64,000 nt of DNA, from assembly GCF_018687715.1 (NCBI RefSeq), contig NC_056752.1:54530653-54594652 (forward strand), read 5' to 3'. This document shows positions 1 through 22,193 of this stretch, in pieces; within the stretch, counting starts at the first letter, position 1, and each line of letters opens with the position of its first letter. The translations under genes were made by a program, and so were the position numbers. The notes beneath the pieces were generated by a model that did no database searches, was not told the DNA's origin, and was given only the letters and a program-made list of their open reading frames with translations. Source of the stretch: Carya illinoinensis (lineage: Eukaryota; Streptophyta; Magnoliopsida; Fagales; Juglandaceae).

Positions 1-1123
1 ATAGACAGGGTTGCCGATTAGAATACCTATACAAATCAATCTATTCGGACTGTTACAACAAGTGCGCACATGGACGAGTCTATATATTTAAATTGACTGA
101 ATATGTCGGCTTTGTTTGTTTTATAAGAAAATTGTCACAAGAGAGGAATATAGAGAAAATAAAAAAAAAAGGTAATGCTGAATGCAGTCAACAAATATCA
201 TTTATCATGGAAAAAAAGAAACACGTGTTGATTGATGAAGGTTGCTGATCCCGTACATTTTCGTTTACTTTGACTAGTTAAAATCTATACCAATTTCGTG
301 AGTAGATCAGTAGTCTACCGTCGACAGCTTATTACGTGATTTCCTGGCGGTCACGGGTCGGTCCATTCCGCTGTTTCTATACCAATGGCTGAAAATAATG
401 ATTTTTGCTTCCTACTCCCTCCATCCATCATAACTCCTCGGAAAAACAAAAAGAAAACGATAAAGAGGACGAGAGAGACCGTCTATTCTGTTCCCTATTT
501 GAATCTTCCCATGTCAAGCTCGGCCCCCAAGTTTTCTCGGCACCATTTTTAATATCTTGCCGTATCTTCGTTGCCACCATTATTTAATTTTCTTCTGACT
601 TCAACCATCTCTACTTTGGTAAAGATTTTAGGATTGGCCTCCATCTCATATTGTTTTAATATAATATTTAAATAATTAATTAACAATATATATCATAGCT
701 CTCAACAGACAGCACGAAATAACAAACAATAAACAAAGAGCAGATAGTTACCATAGATTACACTCAGAACGTACAGTGTCCGCAGGCTCCTCTCATTCTC
801 AATCTCCATCTCCTTTAAATGGGTTTGAAAAAAATTAATCAAGACTAGATACAAGTATAAATTGCGTAAATGCTGCATACTAATTTTAAAAATGATCAAA
901 TTAAATTGCGTAAATGCTGCATACTAATTTTAAAAATGATCAAATTTACTATTAAAAAATTAAACTTTTCATATAAATTTCATATTTATTCTTTTTACAA
1001 AAAAAAATTAACGATTTCCCGAAAAGAAGAAAGAAAAAACAACTTACAAACCAACTCCAAATAAAGATTATAAGCCAATTACCAACGGGGACGGGGGCAA
1101 AAATGGAATTCAGTGGCAAAACG
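1..1123. other. Intergenic AT-rich DNA, no gene seen
   Basis: I see no gene here. The short open frames lack domain-like composition and are interrupted by AT-rich tracts. The last stretch before 1124 is downstream of the minus-strand pseudokinase and probably includes its 3' UTR. The one clear structure is a 44-bp tandem duplication at 859-946, listed separately. Confidence 0.6.
859..946. repeat. 44-bp perfect tandem duplication
   Basis: Two adjacent identical 44-bp units begin with aaattgcgtaaatgctgc at 859 and at 903. The junction is exact and there are no mismatches, so the duplication is recent or is an assembly artefact. It lies 3' of the minus-strand pseudokinase gene. Confidence 0.9.
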
Positions 1124-2398
1124 TCATCGGGGGCCCATCGAAACCGAGATTTCCGTGGGCAGCCCTATCTGCTCCGCCCACTTCTGTGACTCCATATAGA
1201 ATTTGGATACCGTAACTGCAACCCGACCCATATCGGGCCTCTTGTCAGGATCCTCCTCTACGCACTCCAACACCAGCAGCACCATCTTCTCCGCCACGTC
1301 CACCGGGTACGAGTCCCTCAACCTCCTATCCACCCACCTCCTCACCTCCCCACCACCACCTCCGGCCACCGCCTCTCTCGCCGTGTCGATCACGCTCACC
1401 CTCCTATAAACACCCCCACCGTCATTGATACTAGAGCCCTCGTCCTGAAACCTATACTTGAGGGCCTCCTCTCCGGACAACAGCTCCAACACCACCACTC
1501 CAAACGCGTACACATCGCTCTTCTGCGTCGCAATTCCCGTTGACTGAAACTCCGGTGCCATGTACCCTCTCGTCCCCTCAAACTTAATTTCCCGACTATC
1601 CGACTTCTTCGATTTCGCAGAATCTGAGTTATTGTTTTCGGTGATTTCTCCGCACAACTCCGCGGTGCCGAAGTGGCAGATCTTCGCGTTCAGAGACTCT
1701 TCGGTTACGATAATGCTGGAGCTCTTGATGTGGTTGTGAACGAAGCTGGAGTTCAGCCCCGTGCAATGGTGGATGTAATCGAGGCCGTGCGCAAGGTCCG
1801 TGGCGATCTGCATGCGCGAGAGCCAGGTGGAGAGGACCGTGAAATTAGGGTTATTAGGATTCCGGAGACAACTAGCGAGGTTCGCACCTTCAACGAATTC
1901 GTACACGAGGTAAACGTAATTCCCCGACAAAGACGCGCCAAGGAGCCTGATTATGCTGCTGTGGTGGCTCCGACAGATAGTCAAGACATGGCCTCGTAGC
2001 TCCAGTAATTCGATAGGACGGCGGAGCTTGCGCTGGAAGACGATGGCGTCCTTGTCGCGCAGAGAGCAACGCCACGAGGCGGACGAGGAAGATGAGGAGA
2101 ATCGCTTGGCGAGGAAGCTGTTGGTGGCGACGCGGATTTCGGAGAAGTGGTAGACGTGCGGATTCTCCGGGAGAGAGTCCTTGAGGCTCGATAGAGAGGC
2201 TCGGCTTGAGGAGGAAGACTTGGACCAGTGGTTATTGTAGCTGGAACCAGTGGTGTTGAATTTGGTGTTGCTGGAGAAATTGTTGGAGGTGGGGTCTGTT
2301 GGGATCGAAGAGGGGGGAGACTCGAAGGATTTGCGAGATTTGGAATGCGCGTTCTTCTGGGGTTCGATCACGTCTGTGCTTTTCTTCGTTTTGCACAT
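1124..2398 (-). CDS. Intronless receptor-like cytoplasmic pseudokinase (LysM-RLK-related)
   Basis: This is one uninterrupted 424-residue frame. Residues 1-80 are a Ser/Asn-rich, probably disordered head with no signal peptide or membrane segment. A protein-kinase fold follows (about 85-405). The late-lobe motifs are kept: GYMAPEF at 278-284 and KSDVYAFGVVVLELLSGEEA starting at about 293. The catalytic motifs are lost: the HRD catalytic aspartate is His (HNH, 221-223), DFG is HFG (242-244), and the VAIK region reads AIVFQRK (118-124). By established kinase criteria it should be a pseudokinase acting as a scaffold or regulator. Such proteins are often annotated as 'LysM domain receptor-like kinase 3', although this one has no LysM domain; I recall Arabidopsis At3g57120 as similar. 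The start is the first Met of the frame. It is divergent from the RF2/YL1-like gene to its right. Confidence 0.85.
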   Translation of the reverse strand: MCKTKKSTDVIEPQKNAHSKSRKSFESPPSSIPTDPTSNNFSSNTKFNTTGSSYNNHWSKSSSSSRASLSSLKDSLPENPHVYHFSEIRVATNSFLAKRFSSSSSSASWRCSLRDKDAIVFQRKLRRPIELLELRGHVLTICRSHHSSIIRLLGASLSGNYVYLVYEFVEGANLASCLRNPNNPNFTVLSTWLSRMQIATDLAHGLDYIHHCTGLNSSFVHNHIKSSSIIVTEESLNAKICHFGTAELCGEITENNNSDSAKSKKSDSREIKFEGTRGYMAPEFQSTGIATQKSDVYAFGVVVLELLSGEEALKYRFQDEGSSINDGGGVYRRVSVIDTAREAVAGGGGGEVRRWVDRRLRDSYPVDVAEKMVLLVLECVEEDPDKRPDMGRVAVTVSKFYMESQKWAEQIGLPTEISVSMGPR

Positions 2399-2654
2399 TG
2401 GGCCAGGGTAAAAAAGGCGAGATTGATGGTCGGAGATGGGTAATTGAGCTGGAAGTGCGCCGGGTAGCTGTGGCGTAGCATAGCAGAGAATCGGATCCTG
2501 CCGTTGCTTTTGGGAGGTAGAATCCGCACGGCAGCAGTCGGATCGTTGTCAATATTTTCTCACCACCTGACGTTATGAGTTATATTATGTCATAATTTTC
2601 TCTTTTCCGCTGTAGTCAAATGCACTAACAAGCATAGCAAACCGCCTTCAGAAT
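2399..2654. promoter_or_regulatory. Shared intergenic promoter region between divergent genes
   Basis: This short gap separates the pseudokinase start (2398, minus strand) from the duplicated first-exon region of the plus-strand RF2/YL1-like gene. It probably contains the 5' UTR and core promoter of the pseudokinase, and could be a bidirectional promoter. No TATA box stands out in the minus direction. The inference rests on position only. Confidence 0.4.
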
Positions 2655-3240
2655 ATAATAATAATAATAAAAATAATAAAAGCAGCCTGATTAAGGGATA
2701 TATACTCCTGCTCGCCTTTCTTCTTTCCCCTTTCTTTCTCCCTTGCACAAGGCGACTCTTCTTTGCATACCAGCGATAACCACAGTTACAGGTTCTCTCT
2801 CTCTCTCTCTCTTCATTTGTGGATGCATGCCTATGTGTAAATAGATGCAGAAAGACTTGCAAAAACATGTATGGTTTATGCATTTATGGAGTATTTCTAC
2901 GTGAATCTACATATTATTACTGAGATTTGTAATTACCCTATTTATTTTTCAGAATATTAGAACCAAAAAAATAATAATAAAAATAACAAAAGAACCTGGC
3001 TCAAGGGATTTATAATCCTATCTCCTTTCTACTTCACTCTCTTTCTTCCTTTCATCGAGGCAGATCTGCTTGCATGCGGCATACCTATGGGTATTTCTAT
3101 GTACATGCCTATTTATTTGACAGACCTGCAAAAACATGTATGTTTTATATATTTATGTGAGCATTTCTACATCAATCTACATATCATTACTGAGATTTGG
3201 GATTATTTTGTTTGTTTTTCAGAAGATTAGAACATACGAA
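2655..3240 (+). repeat. Imperfect tandem duplication of promoter/first-exon region
   Basis: Copy 1 (about 2655-2968) and copy 2 (about 2969-3240) follow the same order of landmarks. These are an AATAAT-rich start, 'aaggga' plus a TATA-like box (near 2693 and 3003), a CT-rich leader, 'tgcaaaaacatgtatg' (near 2858 and 3127), 'ctacat...tactgagattt', and 'ttcagaa.attagaac'. The spacing shrinks from about 310 to 270 bp, so copy 2 carries deletions. The CT-rich leader after a TATA-like box looks like a plant core promoter plus 5' UTR. Copy 1 has ATG-T followed by a GT donor at 2833-2838; copy 2 has ATG-G followed by a GT donor at 3087-3092. Confidence 0.7.
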
Positions 3241-4003
3241 ATGGAAATAGAAGAGCCTCTCTTAAAATTTGACCGATAAATAATTTTTTTTTTTTCCTTA
3301 TACTTTCTGGGACTATTGATATTTTTACAATCTACAGTGTATGAATTATCTAGAACTTAGAGAAATATTCGGCTTAATTATGTGGAAAGCATCTGGTTTC
3401 CTAATGATTTTTTTTTTTAACTTATCCCTTGTATTTTCATTTTATTGTACTTCTTTGAACTCTTCATCTTACTTATTTTGTTCATATGTACAATTGTTTT
3501 GACCAACCAGATTATCTTTTAGGTCAAATAAGATTTCCATAACGATGTTGATTTCAAAGGCAAATCCTATTGCCCCCTCTACCGTATATGGCTATCATGA
3601 TTACTTTAAATTTAGGGATATGTAATTGATTGCAAACTACAAGATAATTGATTATCAATCTCAACAGAATGAACCTACTAAATATGAGCTCTTTTTTCTT
3701 TGAGCATGTGGTGACGTGCAAGTAAATTGACACAACCTAAGATATGTAAAGTGCCTAGACATACCGAGTCTCAGTTGTGAGAGCGAGGTATATATATAGC
3801 ACTCTTTATCACTGATTGGTTCTCCAAGTTTATGCTCTGCTAAGGAAGAGAAAAGTTGATTTTGGCTCCCTCGAAGTTGTTTTTAGACGTAGTTGAAGAG
3901 ATTATTAGATTTTTACTGCAACTAAGCTGCTTAACTGTCATGCCTTCTATATATTGAAAATAATTTGTTAATGCTACTCAACATTTATCTTCTATGTACA
4001 CAG

Positions 4004-5875
4004 TGAGAACAAATTGTCAACACATGGAGCAAACCAAGCTAATTAGGTCTAATCTAGGCCAGGTCTCCGTGCAGTTTCAACCTTTTCATAATAGAAGCGG
4101 ACAACTTCGTGCTGCTAAATCTGTTTCTATGCCATTTTCAAATGTGGATAGAAGGCAGCCCAGAATGCGTGCCAGTCAAATGCAGCAATCTAGTTCAGTT
4201 GTATGTCATGTTGGTTTGGTATGTTTGCTTTTGCATATCTATAATTTGTATTATATGTCTGTTTCTGCATTTTCTCCTGCCATCGGATAGAATATAGCTT
4301 TTTTTGCATTGGATCACCTCCTATAACCTTAAAAGTTAAAATTTGTTGTGGCAAGCCCAAGTTTAGACCTTTCACGAACTGGATATGGTTGTTTCTTTTG
4401 TAAAATTTTTCTGCTATGCTGCTTGAGATTTACAAGTTTTAGCATTCAAAAAAGAGTGGGGAAGAAATCAGTCAATTGAATACCTGATTTAGGAACCATA
4501 CACTGATGCATAGGAGTTCCATTACTTGGTATTTATGCTACTGCATGTCTGTCTAGAGATCTGGTTATGCATGAATCTCTTATGTCTTGTTCCCGCACTC
4601 TTCATTCTGCAGAATGCAAGGTGCTCTGCAGCGACTTCAGAGCAAACAAAAACCGTGACACGGAAGGCTCTAACAATTACTGGCACTCCTGGTAATGGCT
4701 ATTTCTCAATATTTTTCACTTGCCAAACTACATAGGAATTAGTTGGTGCATTGATGTCCCAGCCAAACGACTGATGCTGCCTTTGCTCAGTTTATTTCAA
4801 GAGGGTAACCTTATATAGCAACGGTCTTGTGCATTTCAACTGTACTTTGTTTTAATAAGTAGGATTATATTGAAACTCAAAAGAAGATGCAAACAAGAAC
4901 GCTGGAAGTATACAAGCCACGCATTTTACTTGTACTTTGCAGTTTGCACCCCTTCAACTTCAATTCCTAGACTTGTCTCCTTTTTCATTTTTTATGATAT
5001 AGTTTTGGCAATTATTGTCCCTACTTTTCAGCTCGATGGCTATGAAATATCCAGTAATATATACGTGTGTGCGTGTGCCCTCTCTCTGTTGAATTGTGCT
5101 TTTACTTCGTGGCATTTGTTGAAAATGCTTGTATTGCATTATCTAGTAAACCTTCCACTGGATTTTTTATTTTTTATTTTTGGAAACTTGGGTAGTTTAA
5201 GATGTCATAGACGGGGGGTGCACTAGACAATATGATTAATATGCAGGAGAGTCTTCTAATTTCTGAGGGGAAGATAATCTTTTGAAGACTAACCACTAGC
5301 GCATCTCGAGTTAAAATTTATTTGGAAGGTGATATTTGTCTACCTATGGATTGCCAGAAGAAAGCTGCCAATCCAGCTTTTATGTTTTGTTGGGTTCTAG
5401 AATTGAATTACAATTCTAATCCTATTTTTATTTAGAAACTCAGTTGGAGTTATCAAGAGAAATGCTCCTCTTTTCCCCTCTTAGGATGTATTTAGGTGCT
5501 TCTTTTGTATACTTCCTGTATACATAGGCTTCGCCTATCATATTCGCTGAATAAAACTTCTTTTACTTGTTAAAAAAAAGTTATTAAGAGAAATGCTGGT
5601 TTACTTTGTTTTAAAGGTTAGAATTCCCTCTTGGGGATTTATTAGATCATTTCAAATAGCAGCATATAATGTTTTAATGCATTTCAGGCAAGGAGAAGGC
5701 AGCAAAACTTGATGACGGTGGATTTGGTTTTCCACCCTATCATGATGGCGGTGGAGGCGGCGGCGGTGGAGGCGGAGACAGTTCGTCAGGTGGATGGATC
5801 CTTTTTGCTGTTCTTGGTGTCTTAGGCTTTTTAAAAGATAAAGAAATTGAGTGGCGTAATCAGAAGGATAAATGA
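4004..5875 (+). CDS. Small glycine-rich organelle-type protein (RF2 / YELLOW LEAF 1-like)
   Basis: Three coding exons are readable: 4004-4200, 4613-4691 and 5688-5875, joined by GT-AG introns in consistent phase. The N-terminal part (MEQTKLIRSN... at 4024) is Arg/Ser/Gln-rich like an organelle transit peptide. The middle contains RCSAATSEQTKTVTRKALT. The third exon has a run of about 10 glycines, then a hydrophobic turn (GGWILFAVLGVLGFL) and a charged tail ending KDK. This matches what I recall of the rice FERTILITY RESTORER RF2 (mitochondrial) and YELLOW LEAF 1 (chloroplast) family; the exact relationship is not confirmed. The first exon is uncertain. The frame entering 4004 needs one upstream base, which fits a start at ATG-T (2833-2836) or ATG-G (3087-3090) in the duplicated region, giving M-L/V-RTNCQHMEQ. 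Otherwise translation starts at 4024. The last intron carries a retroposon insertion. Confidence 0.6.
5449..5597 (+). mobile_element. 5'-truncated LINE 3' end with 18-bp target-site duplication
   Basis: A 113-bp insert (5467-5579) is flanked by gttatcaagagaaatgct (5449-5466) and gttattaagagaaatgct (5580-5597), which match at 17 of 18 bases. The insert ends in an A-rich tail (taaaaaaaa) and contains 'ttgtatacttcctgt', shared with the LINE end at 14852-15050. This is a retroposition footprint in the last intron of the RF2/YL1-like gene, in the same orientation as the gene. Confidence 0.85.
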
Positions 5876-7051
5876 AAATTAGTGAGTATTTTCACCAGTG
5901 TAAACAAGGACATTTGGCTTACATTATTGGTATTAAAGATTTTCGCTCTAAATTTCTTTGATTTGACTAGATGACTAAAGTTTGATTAATTAGAGAAGGT
6001 TTATCTTGAGCGAGGCTAGTAGTATTCTTTTGCATTGAAATTTATTTATTTGTTATGTTCTATCTCGACGAGACTGAGAATTGGAGAAATACGGGTGCAA
6101 CGAGTTGCGGTCGTAAATGCAAAACTTGAAACAGCCAGCCCTCCTTTTGTGTCAGATCAATTCAACCATTTTGTGGGATAACATGTGTTTCAGCTACTTT
6201 TGGTTTCGCAGGGTTGGTAAAGTTCTTGGGAGAAATGGAGGAGTTGGGTGTTCTTCTTCTTTATAGTTTCTAGCGAGTATGGGGAGTAAAGCTGCTGCAT
6301 CAAGGCCAGGCAGTGGGTGCTTAGGCGGTAGCTTTAAGTAATCCATCGATTATTAGATTAGTTCTTATTTTCTAAATTAAAAATTCCAAAATTTTATCAC
6401 CGTCATCAATGATCACGTAGGATAGGATTCCGACAAGGGTGACATGCATCACAAATTTTAAAAAATAAAATAAAATATATATATATAAAAACAAAAACAA
6501 AACAAAAAAACCCACACATCGTTGAACCTAACCCATTGGGATTCAGCCGCTAGATCGATGCGCGTAGTTGTTTTTTCCTTCCCATTTTTCAATTCGGTCT
6601 AAGATAAATTTGTATGCAACGATAAAAGTTTCAGACGAACTGTACGTTTATTCAAACCAGTGCTAACAAATTGGACTTCCAAAGAAATCCAGTACTAAGT
6701 TGATGTAATTCAGGTTCAATCATCAACAATGACTATGGATGGTTTGCAAAAGACCATCCATCCTAGAAAGGAAAAGACCACCCATCCTAGAAAGTACTGG
6801 CACTTATAAAGGCTAAAAGAAAAGGAGGAGGAAAAAATGAGAGAAATCATTGAAACAGAGAACAGATAAAAACACCACAAATGTTACTCAACAGAACACA
6901 GTTCAACATCAGAAAATTTGAAGCAAGCGAAGCAGTGAAATTACTTGGATAAACCAGAAAATAGAGTACTCACAAACTACAGCCATCAGATAAAGCTTCC
7001 CTCAGTCATGCTATATCTTAACAACCAAGATTTTTTTTTCTTATTTTTCAA
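5876..7051. other. Convergent intergenic region and 3' UTRs
   Basis: The 3' UTR of the plus-strand RF2/YL1-like gene enters from the left, and that of the minus-strand acetyltransferase from the right. No gene is visible. A short A-rich/AT microsatellite stretch lies around 6440-6510. A local imperfect direct repeat of 'aagaccaYccatcctagaaag' lies at about 6749-6796. Confidence 0.55.
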
Positions 7052-19170
<12,119 letters not shown>

Positions 19171-19623
19171 TACAACCAAGATTGACAACCAATAACAATT
19201 GGATGGTATATAAGATATAGAGCACTCAATCACACACCATTGTCTTGTCTTCGTTGAATGATAGAAAAAAGCACCAAAGAAAACATCAAAATGTCTTGAA
19301 AATTGAAACCCTAGATTGGGAATTTTTTGCTGAAGTTGTAAAAGGGTTTGTTCTGATCCAATTCACATTAAACGTAGACGAGTTGAGGGAAATAGCAGAA
19401 ATGTAAGGGAAATTGAATAAAGAAATAAGCAACAAAACCTGAAACAGCGAGGGGTAGTATATGTTTGACCTTCGAAAGCACGATAGAGAGAGGAGGGGGG
19501 GAAGATGGGATTGGGGGCATTGTCTAGGTTTTGAGCGACATTTTCCGCTCGGTACAAGTTAGTATTCTCTGTGTTCACACACCTAATTTGCGCAGCAATG
19601 GTATAGCGCAATGCTAAGGTCAA
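19171..19623 (-). promoter_or_regulatory. ELF6 5' UTR with probable UTR intron
   Basis: Upstream of the ELF6 start, the minus strand has a GT donor after 'cgctgtttcag' (exon end near 19439) and an acceptor ending 'acaacttcag' (exon resumes near 19329). This predicts a 109-bp 5' UTR intron (19330-19438). An upstream open frame at 19363-19623 reads across the donor and is probably not translated as a long protein. The TSS is not identifiable. Confidence 0.45.
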
Positions 19624-21833
19624 TCAGCTGTTGAGTGGACGATTTATCGGTTTTTTGTTTTTTGTACGATCAGCGTGGGGGTTTCGATTTGAGGAAGCTG
19701 AGGTCATAGAACCGGGGGCGCACGTTAGAATGAAGCGGCTCACTAGACAGGGACGTGTAGGGTGTATAACAGGGGCATGATATCCGGCGATGATCAAGAT
19801 TCCACGTACTGGAAATTTTAATGGGATTCCTAAATTATTTTGGCAGTAATAAGCTTATTATTCTATCACTATTTATTTGCTATTTAAGATTTTTTTTTTA
19901 TTTTTATAAGTATTTTTCCGACATTAAAAAAAATTAAAAAATATATAATTTTATTAATAGTCACTTTCTTAACTATTAAGTAAAATTAAAAATTTTAAAA
20001 AAAAAATCAAAATACAAAATAAGTAGTAAATAGGTAATAAAATAGTAGTAATCCTATCATTTTTCAAATTTATTTTCCACAAAAATCAATTGAAAATATT
20101 CAAAACTTATATTATTAGATCTTTGGGTCTAACAGTTCTTATATCGAAAAACTATTGAATAATGTCACGTTAGAATTATCCAAAGATAAATATCCAAGGA
20201 TACATTATCATGCATAGACTATATATAATATTATTAATTTATTTTCCTTTTAATTAATATTATTATTTTTATATATTTTCAAGGAACTTGTCAAATAAGT
20301 GAAATTTAAAAAAAAAATTATATTTAACCTAGCTCTAAAAGGTGGATCCCAGCTTCCAAACGTAAATCCGAAATGCATCCAAATAACCCCCAAATTCCTC
20401 CACCCCATTACCAATCATCACGCCTTGATCTCCTCCCATGCATGCACGTACTCCCTGCAGGACAATCCCAGTGGCCAGCCTCTACATGCACCCACACGCT
20501 TTGAAACGCTTGCTGGCATGCAATACATGCTGCTCTCCTTTCTCTGCACATCATCAAAAAGGTTCCAGCTGCCTTAATTCTTTTCTTAACATCCTCGCTC
20601 GCGCGCACTCCCTTCACAAAGGCATATATATATATAGCCAGCTCGGATCCCGTACCAATCAAAATCATCTCCGACATGCACGTCATCTTTCCCAGAATTA
20701 TCACTCACGTACAGTGTATCCCCCTGATCTTTCCACTCCCGTACCATTACCAACCTCCGATCAAACAATCTCTCTACACATCTCTGGGTGCAGAGTGGGT
20801 AGGGAGACGAGTGATTAAAAAAAATCCATGTTTGCAAATTCTGTTGGCTGTTCATGAATCCACAGATCAATGGCCTACCCGGCCCCATACAGGATGATCA
20901 TATCCTTCGTCATTCCTACTTCCCATACGTCTTAATAAAGAGAAATACGTGTGCGCTTACTCATGGTATTGCATGCCTCCATGTTCAACAAACGAAACAA
21001 GCTAGCACACAGAAACCTAGCTATGAATAAAAAAAATGCACAATAAATTAAAATTTTTATTATAAAAATCTTACAAACTCCAATTGATTATATTATATTA
21101 GCTGCGTTGTCATGACTAATTAATATAATAAATAAGTTTTAATTAAATTTATTTTAATTTTTTATAGATGATACGTCACTTTATAAAACATAAATTAATG
21201 TAGTTGATCAAGATCATGCTTTAATTTTTGATCTCTCGCTCGCACGAGGAACACATCATGTAGAAGGACACGCAAGTAGACCAAAATGCTACTTATTTTA
21301 CAACATCCAGATAAGGATCGAAACCAAGACGTACTTACAGAAAATTGCTATTAATTTGAATATTTATTGCATATATATTTTATATATATCATGATATCGT
21401 CAATTCATGAGCAACTTCTCCCTAACACATTAATTCCTTTTTTATTTGTTTCTCCTAGCTAGCTAGCACTCTCGCCCTTGTGGGGTACTGTGTACGTCCT
21501 TCACGTAAATTAAAGAGAGTGCATGCATGTGCCAATCGAGCTATCTATATATATGCATTGAAGAGATCTAACGTACGTGCACATTCATACATTTTCGTGT
21601 AAAGTTGCAATGATAGATTAAACAAATATCTACCAACAAAATCATGGATCCTTGCCTCTCTTGATCTTCATGAGCCTCATGATCATGATCTTCGTATCGA
21701 GAAATAGATAAATTAAGTTCCGTCCGCTTGGATCATGTACGTAGCAATTAATATATAAACCAACCGGCCTGCCTGTCCTTCCATATACTTCACCATCTCC
21801 TCGTGATCTCTCTCCACACAGATATTACAACTA
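19624..21833. other. Intergenic region, ELF6 promoter and SAUR upstream DNA
   Basis: The left part is the ELF6 promoter side. From about 19840 to 20310 the DNA is very AT-rich. 20340-20930 has a more balanced composition with several short open frames, but no domain. RY-like 'catgcatg' motifs and AT runs are common toward the SAUR pseudogene. No gene is supported. Confidence 0.5.
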
Positions 21834-22193
21834 ATGACGATTGTCAAGAAGGAAAGGTTCCTCCATGCATGTTTTCGTAACCGTAGAAAAGTGGGCATTA
21901 ATCTGAAGTACTTAATGTGGGAAGACATTGGCAAGTGGAATATATGGTCCTGCCTGCATAAAGAGAAGTTCTCCAAATATTATGTCCCTTAAGATGTTCC
22001 CAAAGGTCACTCAGCAGTCTATGTTGGCGAAGAGTGCAAGAAGTTTGTAATCGTGGTTACCTTACTAAAGCACCCTCTTTTTCAGGCATTGCTTGATCAT
22101 GCTGAGCAAGTGTTTGAATTTTCCACCGGTTCAAAACTCCGCATTCCTTGTGACGAGAACATTTTCCTCGACATTCTTCGCCGCACAGGCTAG
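21834..22193 (+). pseudogene. SAUR auxin-responsive gene broken by one nonsense codon
   Basis: An intronless frame from ATG 21834 to TAG 22193 translates as MTIVKKERFLHACF, then a typical SAUR N-terminus with VGINLKYLMWEDIG, then KYYVP, a TAA at 21990-21992, and [39 protein letters not shown] and [15 protein letters not shown]. Both halves stay in one frame, and the SAUR core (PKGH-x-VYVGE, KHPLFQ-LL, IPC) is intact. In this SAUR subgroup the interrupted position is usually Lys (VPKDVPKGH), so a single A-to-T change would explain the stop. Active SAURs promote cell expansion by inhibiting PP2C.D phosphatases at the plasma membrane. This copy is probably null, unless the TAA is a sequencing error or is read through. 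Total length would be 119 residues, normal for the family. Confidence 0.85.

Noticed and set aside
1673..1999. 108-residue plus-strand frame opposite the pseudokinase
   Set aside because: It is an antisense shadow of the kinase coding sequence with no domain.
19363..19623. 86-residue open frame upstream of ELF6
   Set aside because: It crosses a likely 5' UTR donor site and has no domain; treated as leader sequence.
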